NCBI GenBank assembly: GCA_002171475.2
Contig: NHEX02000014.1
Coordinates: 4,131-36,779 of the forward strand
Direction of reading: 5' to 3'
Length of the DNA stretch: 32,649 bases
Source: Flavobacteriales bacterium TMED96
GTDB lineage: Bacteria > Bacteroidota > Bacteroidia > Flavobacteriales > Flavobacteriaceae
The notes under the pieces were generated by a model. The model was not told the DNA's origin, did not search any database, and saw only the letters and a program-made list of their open reading frames with translations. This document shows positions 18,316-24,558 of this stretch, one piece after another (position 1 is the first letter of the stretch; the number at the start of each line of letters is the position of its first letter). The translations under genes were made by a program, and so were the position numbers.

Positions 18316-19230
18316 TCAATCAAGATATCCGACAATCTTTAAAATATCTTTTCTGTAGTATAATAATAATTCAATGGATAAGCCTAATAAGAATACTAAT
18401 TTTAGTTTGTCAAAAAGAGTATTTAATCTTTTTAATGGGTAACTAGGGTTATCGAGTATTTGAATTGGCATTTTTGAATTAAATTCTTCTATTTTCAACA
18501 TTTCAATTTGGTTTTGAAGATTTAATCTTGAATAATCAATTGAACGTTGTTTTCTTAGTAATTTTTCTAATTCTAACTCTAAACTTGGAGAAGATATATT
18601 CACGTTATTATATTTGAAATCTGAAATTTGATTATCAACTATATCTAGATCTGCAATCTTTGAATCAAGAGACTGATTTAAAAAAATTAGCTTATCTCTT
18701 ATATCTTTTAACTTTATCTCAGATAGATGAAGATCCAATAAATCTAATATCTCTCGGTTTAGTTGTTGAGAATTTTCTGGAGTGTTTAAGGCGGTAGAAA
18801 CAACAACTACTAAATTTTTTCTTTCAACATATGTATTTAAAATTTCTTCTCTGTAGATCTTAAGCATTTTTTCATTAGCAATTTTTTCATCTCTAATATC
18901 TTTGTCATTTAAAAAATTATTCTTCAAATAATCTGAAAAAGAACGATCAGCAATTTCAATGTTTAGCACATCATCAAAAAACTTTCTGCTGTTCAAAATC
19001 GTAGGGTAAATATTAGGATTTGATTCAATGCTAAATGATTCTTCTAAATTGATTCCTAAACTAGAGCCAATACTTGAAATATCTAAACCAGAATTACTTT
19101 TATTGTCCTGTTTTACATAAAGTCTAGCAGTTGATTCATATTTAGGACTATCGAAAAAATGAAATATGATTGACAAACAAAATAAAGCAAATATTATTGA
19201 TCCTTTTTTAAAATTTTTAAAGCTGCTCAT
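18316..19230 (-). CDS. wzz: Wzz-like polysaccharide chain-length determinant
   Basis: The 304-residue protein has the Wzz layout: a membrane helix at residues 11-26, the periplasmic start YESTARLYVKQ, a long coiled-coil-rich middle (about 150-255), a proline-containing PSYPLKRLN block, and a second membrane helix at about 276-292. Wzz proteins set the number of repeat units added by Wzy. There is no Wzc-type tyrosine-kinase domain. A 45-base gap precedes it, the longest inside this minus cassette, possibly with an internal promoter. It lies immediately before the flippase. Confidence 0.85.
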   Translation of the reverse strand: MSSFKNFKKGSIIFALFCLSIIFHFFDSPKYESTARLYVKQDNKSNSGLDISSIGSSLGINLEESFSIESNPNIYPTILNSRKFFDDVLNIEIADRSFSDYLKNNFLNDKDIRDEKIANEKMLKIYREEILNTYVERKNLVVVVSTALNTPENSQQLNREILDLLDLHLSEIKLKDIRDKLIFLNQSLDSKIADLDIVDNQISDFKYNNVNISSPSLELELEKLLRKQRSIDYSRLNLQNQIEMLKIEEFNSKMPIQILDNPSYPLKRLNTLFDKLKLVFLLGLSIELLLYYRKDILKIVGYLD

Positions 19231-19275
19231 ATACTAAAAATAGTAATTTTATTTAAATAAAGTATTAACATTATA
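19231..19275 (-). promoter_or_regulatory. Possible internal promoter before wzz
   Basis: The only sizeable gap inside the minus export cassette. On the minus strand a perfect TATAAT lies just after the nucleotidyltransferase stop, with a weak TTAGGA 17 bases upstream inside that gene. The match is partial and the region is AT-rich, so this is tentative. Confidence 0.25.
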
Positions 19276-19614
19276 TTACTTGCTCATATTTTTCCTAATC
19301 TCTGTAGCAGATATTTTTCCAATATCGCTCGGAGGAACATGCTCTATAATGTCATACCCTCCTCCCCTGCCATAATTAACAGACTCTAGGTCAGGTATGG
19401 TAATAACTTTAACTCTTTTACTCTCAACTAAATCAAAAAGTTCTTTTTCAATATTATTCTTTACTTCTTCAGGAGTAAAGGGGTTTGAATTGTCTTGAGC
19501 TGTTTCTCTGATTGCAATACATACGTTAAATCCAGAATTTAGTCTTTGATCAATTAACCATCTATGTCCCTTATGCCAGGGTTGCCATCTTCCTATAAAC
19601 AGTGAGTATTTCAT
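19276..19614 (-). CDS. Small HxGH-motif nucleotidyltransferase (NadM/cytidylyltransferase-like fold)
   Basis: The 112-residue protein opens MKYSLFIGRWQPWHKGH, where GRWQPWHKGH (8-17) is the nucleotide-binding HxGH block of the nucleotidyltransferase alpha/beta phosphodiesterase superfamily. It ends with ISATEIRKNM (101-110), the second signature (ISxTxIR). It is shorter than NadM or CoaD (about 160-180 residues). It should transfer AMP or CMP from a nucleotide triphosphate to a phosphorylated acceptor; the acceptor is unknown. The HxGH block at residue 14 fixes the start, so the 44-base overlap with the upstream kinase gene is real. Together with that kinase it forms a phosphorylate-then-activate pair (inference). 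It is not the RfaE C-terminal heptose enzyme, whose motif differs. Confidence 0.8.
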   Translation of the reverse strand: MKYSLFIGRWQPWHKGHRWLIDQRLNSGFNVCIAIRETAQDNSNPFTPEEVKNNIEKELFDLVESKRVKVITIPDLESVNYGRGGGYDIIEHVPPSDIGKISATEIRKNMSK

Positions 19615-20047
19615 CTACGCTCTCCTTAACTGTTAAATTTCCAGTATCTATCGTTAATGAACTTGGATCAACTGGTGGTTCATAATCTTTAGCAAAATAT
19701 TCTTCTCTTCCTCTTATTTCAGAGGTATGCAAATAAACTTCTAAAAATAGAAAATCCTCTTTTAATTCATCTCTCAAAAATCTATAAGGAGCAACAATTG
19801 AAAGAATACATGAATAATTTTTATTTGCTAAAAATCTAGCAATAGAAATAGCTGATGATATATTCCTAATTCTTCCCTCTTTGGAATAGTCTTTATTTTT
19901 ATTAATGAATCTTAAATCATCTCCGTCAATATTAATAATCTTTATTGATGAATCATTTTGGGGGTTCATTCCTTTAATCAGTTCTTTGGCTAAGGTAGTT
20001 TTGCCGCTACCTGGTTGACCTGTAAGCCATATTATAATATTTTTCAT
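19571..20047 (-). CDS. Adenylylsulfate kinase (CysC)-like P-loop kinase
   Basis: The 158-residue protein has the Walker A GQPGSGKTT (10-18), IDGDDLR (40-46), VAPYRFLRDEL (85-95, the SPYRADRD counterpart of CysC) and YEPPVDPSSLTIDTG (122-136, the YExPxxPxLxLDT counterpart). It is shorter than CysC (about 195 residues) with a reduced lid region. CysC phosphorylates the 3'-OH of APS, but relatives in capsule loci phosphorylate other substrates, so the substrate here is open. I chose ATG at 20047 (MKNIIIWLTG); a longer open frame to 20137 would run inside the upstream dehydrogenase gene. One base separates it from that gene's stop. No CysD/CysN or PAPS pathway gene is present. Confidence 0.82.
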   Translation of the reverse strand: MKNIIIWLTGQPGSGKTTLAKELIKGMNPQNDSSIKIINIDGDDLRFINKNKDYSKEGRIRNISSAISIARFLANKNYSCILSIVAPYRFLRDELKEDFLFLEVYLHTSEIRGREEYFAKDYEPPVDPSSLTIDTGNLTVKESVDEILTVYRKMATLA

Positions 20048-20048
20048 T

Positions 20049-20912
20049 TTAGTCAACAGAATCCTCCGAAACTGCTCGACCTTTAAGATTTTCCCAATCC
20101 TTTTCAGGACGAACTTGAAGATTAGTTTTCCAGGCACCTTCTAAAACATTCATATCTATATCCAAGTCTTTGGCGAAATTAATCATTGCCTGTATATCTT
20201 TTGGAAAACAACTACCACCAAACCCTCTCTTACCATCATGTCCAGGCACCTTTACATGTGAGTGACCTATTCTTCCATCTAAAATAAAACCCTCTACGGC
20301 CATCTCCCAATCTGCATCTACCTTTTCAGCAACTAAAAGCATTTCATTTAAAAAAGATACTTTAGTTGCAAAGAATAGGTTATTCATATACTTAATAAGC
20401 TCTGCTGTTTCATATGTAGTTTGAATAACCGGTAAATATGCTCCAAATCTATGTTTATACAATTTTGCTACTTTTTCTGTATGATTTGAATCACCGCCTA
20501 AAATAACTCTAGCTTGATTTATAAAATCAAAATGTGCAGATCTTTCAGTTAAAAATTCTGGATTAAAAACAATATTCAATTTTGGGTACAATTTCTGGAG
20601 CTTTAAAGACGTACCTGGCACTATTGTTGATCTAATCAAAATAATATTATCATCTCTTTCTATGACAGATGAAATATCTTTCAATACAGCATGAATTATA
20701 GACAAATCAATAGCTCCATCTTTTGATGCTGGAGTTGGTACGGATACAAAAATAACTTCTGACTCATTTACAGTTTCATGCAAAGAATGAGTACTTTTTG
20801 CTGGGTCAACATCATATATCCTAACTTTAGCATCATATCCAGTATGAGGAGAAAATCCTGCTGCTACCGCTGTTCCAACAAATCCTTTGCCAATAATCCC
20901 AATATTATTCAT
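20049..20912 (-). CDS. Short UDP-glucose/GDP-mannose dehydrogenase-family protein lacking the C-terminal domain
   Basis: The 287-residue protein has the NAD-binding GKGFVGTA (8-15), VSVPTPAS (57-63), RSTIVPGTS (94-102), NPEFLTE (117-123), AELIKYMNN (170-178) with the catalytic-type lysine K174, and KRGFGGSCFPKDI (228-240) with nucleophile C235. The residues for two-step oxidation of a sugar nucleotide to a uronate are therefore present. Normal family members have about 400-450 residues; the UDP-binding C-terminal domain is missing, and the protein ends cleanly at TAA. The start is supported by a strong AAGGAG seven bases upstream (20920-20925). It is the first gene of the minus cassette and is nearly fused to the kinase gene. 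The substrate may not be a UDP-sugar given the lost domain (inference). Confidence 0.85.
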   Translation of the reverse strand: MNNIGIIGKGFVGTAVAAGFSPHTGYDAKVRIYDVDPAKSTHSLHETVNESEVIFVSVPTPASKDGAIDLSIIHAVLKDISSVIERDDNIILIRSTIVPGTSLKLQKLYPKLNIVFNPEFLTERSAHFDFINQARVILGGDSNHTEKVAKLYKHRFGAYLPVIQTTYETAELIKYMNNLFFATKVSFLNEMLLVAEKVDADWEMAVEGFILDGRIGHSHVKVPGHDGKRGFGGSCFPKDIQAMINFAKDLDIDMNVLEGAWKTNLQVRPEKDWENLKGRAVSEDSVD

Positions 20913-20954
20913 TTTTGCACTCCTTAATTATTAGAATTCAAAATAGATAAAAAT

Positions 20955-20984
20955 TTGCAATCAACAAATTATTTTATTTATGAT
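20955..20984 (+). promoter_or_regulatory. Candidate sigma70-type promoter for the tRNA and downstream genes
   Basis: TTGCAA at 20955-20960 and TATGAT at 20979-20984 are separated by 18 bases, with 4/6 and 5/6 matches to the consensus, about 38 bases before the tRNA. The rest of the 110-base divergent gap 20913-21022 holds the Shine-Dalgarno of the minus-strand dehydrogenase (20920-20925) and a weak minus-strand TTAACA/TTAAAT pair (21014-20986). Confidence 0.4.
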
Positions 20985-21022
20985 TATTTAAACAATGCTT
21001 ATATATTTTGTTAAGTATTCTA

Positions 21023-21096
21023 GGGCCCATAGCTCAATTGGTTAGAGCAACGGACTCATAATCCGCAGGTTCGGGGTTCAAGTCCCTGTGGGCCCA
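21023..21096 (+). tRNA. tRNA with CAT anticodon (elongator Met or Ile2)
   Basis: The cloverleaf can be drawn by eye. The acceptor is GGGCCCA/TGGGCCC (7 pairs); the D stem is GCTC/GAGC with an AATTGGTTA loop. The anticodon loop is CTCATAA with CAT at 21057-21059 on a four-pair CGGA/TCCG stem. The T stem is CGGGG/CCCTG around TTCAAGT, and the discriminator is A at 21096. The closing 27-43 pair of the anticodon stem is an A-C mismatch. No CCA is encoded. A CAT anticodon may be elongator Met or the lysidine-modified Ile tRNA; I cannot separate these here. Confidence 0.93.
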
Positions 21097-21099
21097 CAA

Positions 21100-22011
21100 A
21101 TGAGTAGTCATTCTTATATACATAACTCAAAAAACGAAAACATTTATATTAATATTAATGGTGAATTGTTTTCCAGAGATAATGCAAAAATATCTGTATT
21201 TGATAGTGGATTTTTGTTAGGAGATGGAGTTTGGGAAGGTATTAGACTTCACAAGTCTAAACTTGTTTTTATTTCTGAACATCTTGATAGACTTTTCAAT
21301 AGTGCTCGTGGAATTTCTCTAAATATTCCCTTATCAAAAGATGAGATTATTTTTGAAATTGAAAAGGTATTATCGAAGAATGAAATGACAGATGATGTAC
21401 ATATTCGCTTAATTGTATCTAGAGGTGACAAAATTACTCCATATCAAAATCCGAACGCAAATGTAGGACCAATAAATTTTGTCATTATACCTGAATATAA
21501 AAAAACCGACCCGGAAATTTATAAAAATGGAATAATAATTGGAAGAGTCTCTACAATTAGACCTACTGAAAATATTTTAAGTACACATTATAACACCTTG
21601 AGTAAACTAAATTGCATCTTGGCCAGCATCGAAGCCAATAAACTTAAATATGATGAAGGTATTATGAATGATCCTTACGGTAACATAAGCACTTGCAATT
21701 CCACCAATCTTTTTTTTATTAAAAAAGGTCAAGTTTGGACCTCAACTGGAAAATTTTGTCTCAATGGAATAACTAGGAGTAAAGCAATTCATATATGTCA
21801 TATAAATGAAATTCCATGCATTGAAACGAACTTTACTTTTGAGGACATTGAAGATTGTGAAGAGGCTTTTGTTACAGGCACATTTGCAGGAATTATTCCC
21901 GTAACCAAAATCGAAAAGTATAAATTAAGTTCAACAAACTCTAGCTCTTTAGTCAATAAAATAAGAGCCTCATATAATCAATATATAAATCAATACATAT
22001 CTTCTCAATGA
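21100..22011 (+). CDS. Class IV (IlvE/D-amino-acid transaminase fold) PLP-dependent aminotransferase-like protein
   Basis: The 303-residue protein has the fold-type IV blocks IYINING (15-21), AKISVFDSGFLLGDGVWEGIR (29-49), a Schiff-base lysine K169 in LSKLNCILASIEANK, STNLFFIKKG (201-210), CLNGITRSKA (220-229) and VTGTFAGIIPV near the end. The glutamate that normally contacts the PLP pyridine nitrogen (SE or TE before the small-residue loop) reads ISTC, so it is Thr198 here. Substrate is therefore uncertain. The ATG at 21100 is 3 bases after the tRNA; a GTG at 21088 lies inside the tRNA and is rejected. There is no room for a Shine-Dalgarno. The 3' end overlaps the sulfotransferase-like gene by 4 bases (ATGA). 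Confidence 0.87.
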   Translation: MSSHSYIHNSKNENIYININGELFSRDNAKISVFDSGFLLGDGVWEGIRLHKSKLVFISEHLDRLFNSARGISLNIPLSKDEIIFEIEKVLSKNEMTDDVHIRLIVSRGDKITPYQNPNANVGPINFVIIPEYKKTDPEIYKNGIIIGRVSTIRPTENILSTHYNTLSKLNCILASIEANKLKYDEGIMNDPYGNISTCNSTNLFFIKKGQVWTSTGKFCLNGITRSKAIHICHINEIPCIETNFTFEDIEDCEEAFVTGTFAGIIPVTKIEKYKLSSTNSSSLVNKIRASYNQYINQYISSQ

Positions 22012-22721
22012 TAGTTGCTTGTTGGTCAGGTCCAAGAAATATTTCAACAGCACTAATGAGATCATGGTCTTCAAGAAAAGATACATTTGTAACAGATGAA
22101 CCTTTTTATGCATATTATTTAAAACAAACTAAGTTAAAACATCCTCAATATGAGGAAATCATAAATCATTACCCTTCAAATTATGATGAGGTTGTTAATT
22201 ACCTTATTAATAAAATTCCCAAAGATAAAAAAATTTGGTATCAGAAACATATGGCTCACCATATGCTCGATTTAAATAATATTAATTGGGTGAATAATTG
22301 TGAAAATTGCATTTTACTAAGACATCCAAAAGAAGTAATTAGTTCTTATTCCAAAAAAAATAAATTGAACTCAGTTGAAGAATTAGGATACCCACAGCAA
22401 TATGAAATTATAAAATACCTTAAAAAAATAAATAGATCATATATCATTATTAATTCAAGTGACCTAATAAAACATCCTGAAAAGGTATTATCAGATTGGT
22501 GTATGAAAATTAATATTAAATTTGACAAGTCTATGTTGGAATGGAAGACAGGTAATCATGAAAATGATGGTATTTGGTGGAAAAGCTGGTATGACAACGT
22601 AATAAAAACTTCTGGATTTCAAAAATATGAAAAAAAAGATATTAACATTGAGAATAAATATGATTCTATTTATAATGAATCAATGAAGTATTATAGTTTT
22701 TTAAAAGAGGATAAAGGATGA
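22008..22721 (+). CDS. Sulfotransferase-like P-loop protein
   Basis: The 237-residue protein starts CWSGPRNISTALMRSW (5-20), a 5'-phosphosulfate-binding-like loop, followed by DEPFYAYYL (30-38). It also has LLRHPKEVISSYS (103-115), the R-x(n)-S motif that binds the 3'-phosphate of PAPS in sulfotransferases. It therefore has the elements of a PAPS-dependent sulfotransferase, but the subgroup is poorly characterised and the acceptor is unknown. ATGA overlap with the aminotransferase-like gene and another ATGA overlap with the next small gene show one tightly coupled unit. A joint role with the aminotransferase is inferred from this coupling. Confidence 0.78.
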   Translation: MIVACWSGPRNISTALMRSWSSRKDTFVTDEPFYAYYLKQTKLKHPQYEEIINHYPSNYDEVVNYLINKIPKDKKIWYQKHMAHHMLDLNNINWVNNCENCILLRHPKEVISSYSKKNKLNSVEELGYPQQYEIIKYLKKINRSYIIINSSDLIKHPEKVLSDWCMKINIKFDKSMLEWKTGNHENDGIWWKSWYDNVIKTSGFQKYEKKDINIENKYDSIYNESMKYYSFLKEDKG

Positions 22722-22918
22722 ATTCTTTACTAAAATTGTGGTCACAACCAAAATGGATTAAATGGCTTATTTATTTAGCTATTGTATACATTTTATTTCT
22801 AATTAAAGAAGCATTTGCAATTGTCTTATGGTTCCTTTTTTGTATTATTTTATACTATATCATTTTTGCTAATAATGTATTTAAAACAAGGACCTACTAT
22901 GAAAAAAATAATTTTTAG
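22718..22918 (+). CDS. Small two-helix membrane protein of unknown function
   Basis: The 66-residue protein has two hydrophobic segments (about 14-31 and 35-51) joined by a short turn with KEAF, a Trp-rich basic N-terminus (LWSQPKWIKW) and a polar C-terminal tail. I do not recognise a family. It is likely real: AGAGGATAAAGG lies just before the ATG, it overlaps the sulfotransferase-like stop by 4 bases, and its end overlaps the peptidase start by 20 bases. Its membrane location suggests it could tether or assist a neighbouring product, but this is a guess. Confidence 0.65.
   Translation: MNSLLKLWSQPKWIKWLIYLAIVYILFLIKEAFAIVLWFLFCIILYYIIFANNVFKTRTYYEKNNF
22888..22892 (+). promoter_or_regulatory. 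Shine-Dalgarno that sets the M1 peptidase start
   Basis: AAGGA six bases before the ATG at 22899. It selects the lipoprotein signal-peptide start and excludes the longer open frame beginning at 22815. Confidence 0.6.
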
Positions 22919-24551
22919 TTTAGTCTTATTAACATTATTGTCTTGTCAGGAAAGCAGACCTCACGGAAACCAATATGAGTTACCAGAATTAACGCCTAAT
23001 AATTATTTAATAGGGAATTTAAATGACAATCGTTCATCATATAGAGTTTCATTTTATGACATAAATATTGATTTTGATATTGAAAAAAAATCAATAGATG
23101 GATATGTCACAATAAAGGCTGAAACTTTGAGAGATTTAAATTCATTGCAGGTTGATTTAGCAGAAAATTTAAATATTAAAAAAGTAACCCATGAAGGAAA
23201 TGAATTATCTTTTTCAAGAGAATATGATGCAGTTTTAGTTGATTTTATTTCAACTATAAAAAAAGATAGTATTTTTGAGTTTACAGTTTTTTATCAAGGA
23301 ATTCCACAGAGCGCAGATAATCCACCATGGGCAGGAGGGTTTACATGGTCAAAAGATAAAGATGGAAGAGACTGGATTGCCGTTTCATGCGAGGGTGAGG
23401 GTGCAAGAATCTGGTGGCCAAATAAAGATCATATCACAGCAGAAGGTGATAGTGTTCGAATGGCTTATACGGTTCCATCAAATATGGTAGCTGTGGGTAA
23501 TGGTAAATTAAAGAGTGTCGTTAATAATGGCGATAAATCCACTTATGAATGGTTTGTTAGCAACCCAATAAATAATTATAATATTTCAGTACAAATTGGA
23601 AATTATGTAGCAGTCCAAGATACTTTAATTAAAGGTGATAAAATTCATGATATGAACCACTATGTTCTGGATTATAATAAAGAACTTGCATCAAATTATT
23701 TTACTCAATCAAAAGAAGTTATACGATTTTATGAAAAATATTTTGGGGATTATCAATGGTATGAAGATGGCTATAAACTAATTGAAGTACCATATTTAGG
23801 AATGGAACATCAGTCTGCGGTCACGTATGGTAATGGATTCAGTATTTATAATGGAGTGCGAAGTAAAAGTTGGCCAATGTATGGAGTTATGGACCCTCTT
23901 ATTATCCATGAAACAGGTCATGAATGGTTTGGTAATAGCGTTACTGCATCGGATCCAACACATATTTGGATTCATGAAGGTTTGCAAGTTTATTCAGAAG
24001 CGATATATTTTGAAGATAAGTTTAAGAGTTACGAAGTTGGAGTTCATTACTTAAATACACTTAAAAATAGAATTGTTAACGAAATACCAATTGTTGGAAG
24101 AGAAAATGAAAATCATTGGGCTCTTCACGGTGATACTTATATGAAAGGTGCATGGGTAATGCATACTTTAAGAAGTGCAATAAATAATGATGAGGTTTGG
24201 TTTCAGATTTTAAAAGAATTTATGACTGAAAATGCTAAAGGCTTTGCTAATACAAGAGATTTCTTTACAAAAGTTTCTGAAAAAACCAATGAGGATTATT
24301 GGTATTTTGCTGAGCAGTATTTTTATACACCAAATCAACCTAAGTTAGAATACTATCAAACTGATGATAATTTTTATTATAGATGGAATGATGTAAATGA
24401 TAATTTTATAATGCCAATAGATTTACTTGTTAATGGAAAAGAAATTAGAGTAAATCCGACAAAAAGTTATCAATCTTTTACAATCAAAAGACATTCACAA
24501 ATTGAAGTAATGGACTGGAAGTTTTACGTCAAGCCAGTTTTAAATCAATAA
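22899..24551 (+). CDS. M1-family zinc metallopeptidase, lipoprotein
   Basis: The 550-residue protein starts with a lipoprotein signal MKKIIFSLVLLTLLSC with the lipobox cysteine at 16, so it is probably anchored to a membrane outside the cytoplasm. The beta-rich N-terminal domain begins with YRVSFYDINIDFDI. The substrate-binding GAMEN loop reads GMEHQ (301-305). The zinc site is HETGH (337-341) with the third ligand E360, the exact HExxH-x18-E spacing of gluzincins, and KGAWVMHTLR follows. The protein should be an active aminopeptidase trimming peptides. The usual C-terminal helical domain is short. It sits between a small membrane protein and a Wzi-like barrel; the link to glycan synthesis is not evident. 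Confidence 0.93.
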   Translation: MKKIIFSLVLLTLLSCQESRPHGNQYELPELTPNNYLIGNLNDNRSSYRVSFYDINIDFDIEKKSIDGYVTIKAETLRDLNSLQVDLAENLNIKKVTHEGNELSFSREYDAVLVDFISTIKKDSIFEFTVFYQGIPQSADNPPWAGGFTWSKDKDGRDWIAVSCEGEGARIWWPNKDHITAEGDSVRMAYTVPSNMVAVGNGKLKSVVNNGDKSTYEWFVSNPINNYNISVQIGNYVAVQDTLIKGDKIHDMNHYVLDYNKELASNYFTQSKEVIRFYEKYFGDYQWYEDGYKLIEVPYLGMEHQSAVTYGNGFSIYNGVRSKSWPMYGVMDPLIIHETGHEWFGNSVTASDPTHIWIHEGLQVYSEAIYFEDKFKSYEVGVHYLNTLKNRIVNEIPIVGRENENHWALHGDTYMKGAWVMHTLRSAINNDEVWFQILKEFMTENAKGFANTRDFFTKVSEKTNEDYWYFAEQYFYTPNQPKLEYYQTDDNFYYRWNDVNDNFIMPIDLLVNGKEIRVNPTKSYQSFTIKRHSQIEVMDWKFYVKPVLNQ

Positions 24552-24558
24552 GTTTTAA

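Noticed and set aside
19276-20047. Campylobacter-type methyl phosphoramidate pathway (CysC-like kinase plus cytidylyltransferase)
   Set aside because: No glutamine kinase or amidase partner is visible, and the nucleotidyltransferase here is a small HxGH type, so only the general logic is similar.
20048-20137. Longer N-terminus for the CysC-like kinase
   Set aside because: The extra 30 residues are the dehydrogenase gene read in another frame; the P-loop kinase fold starts at MKNIIIW.
21023-21096. tRNA as an attachment site for an integrated element
   Set aside because: No integrase, no repeated tRNA 3' end and no phage genes were seen in the window.
21088-21099. GTG start for the class IV aminotransferase inside the tRNA 3' arm
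   Set aside because: It would translate the tRNA acceptor stem; ATG at 21100 is in the same frame just outside the tRNA.
22815-22898. Upstream start for the M1 peptidase
   Set aside because: It lies within the small membrane protein gene; AAGGA and a lipoprotein signal peptide mark 22899.
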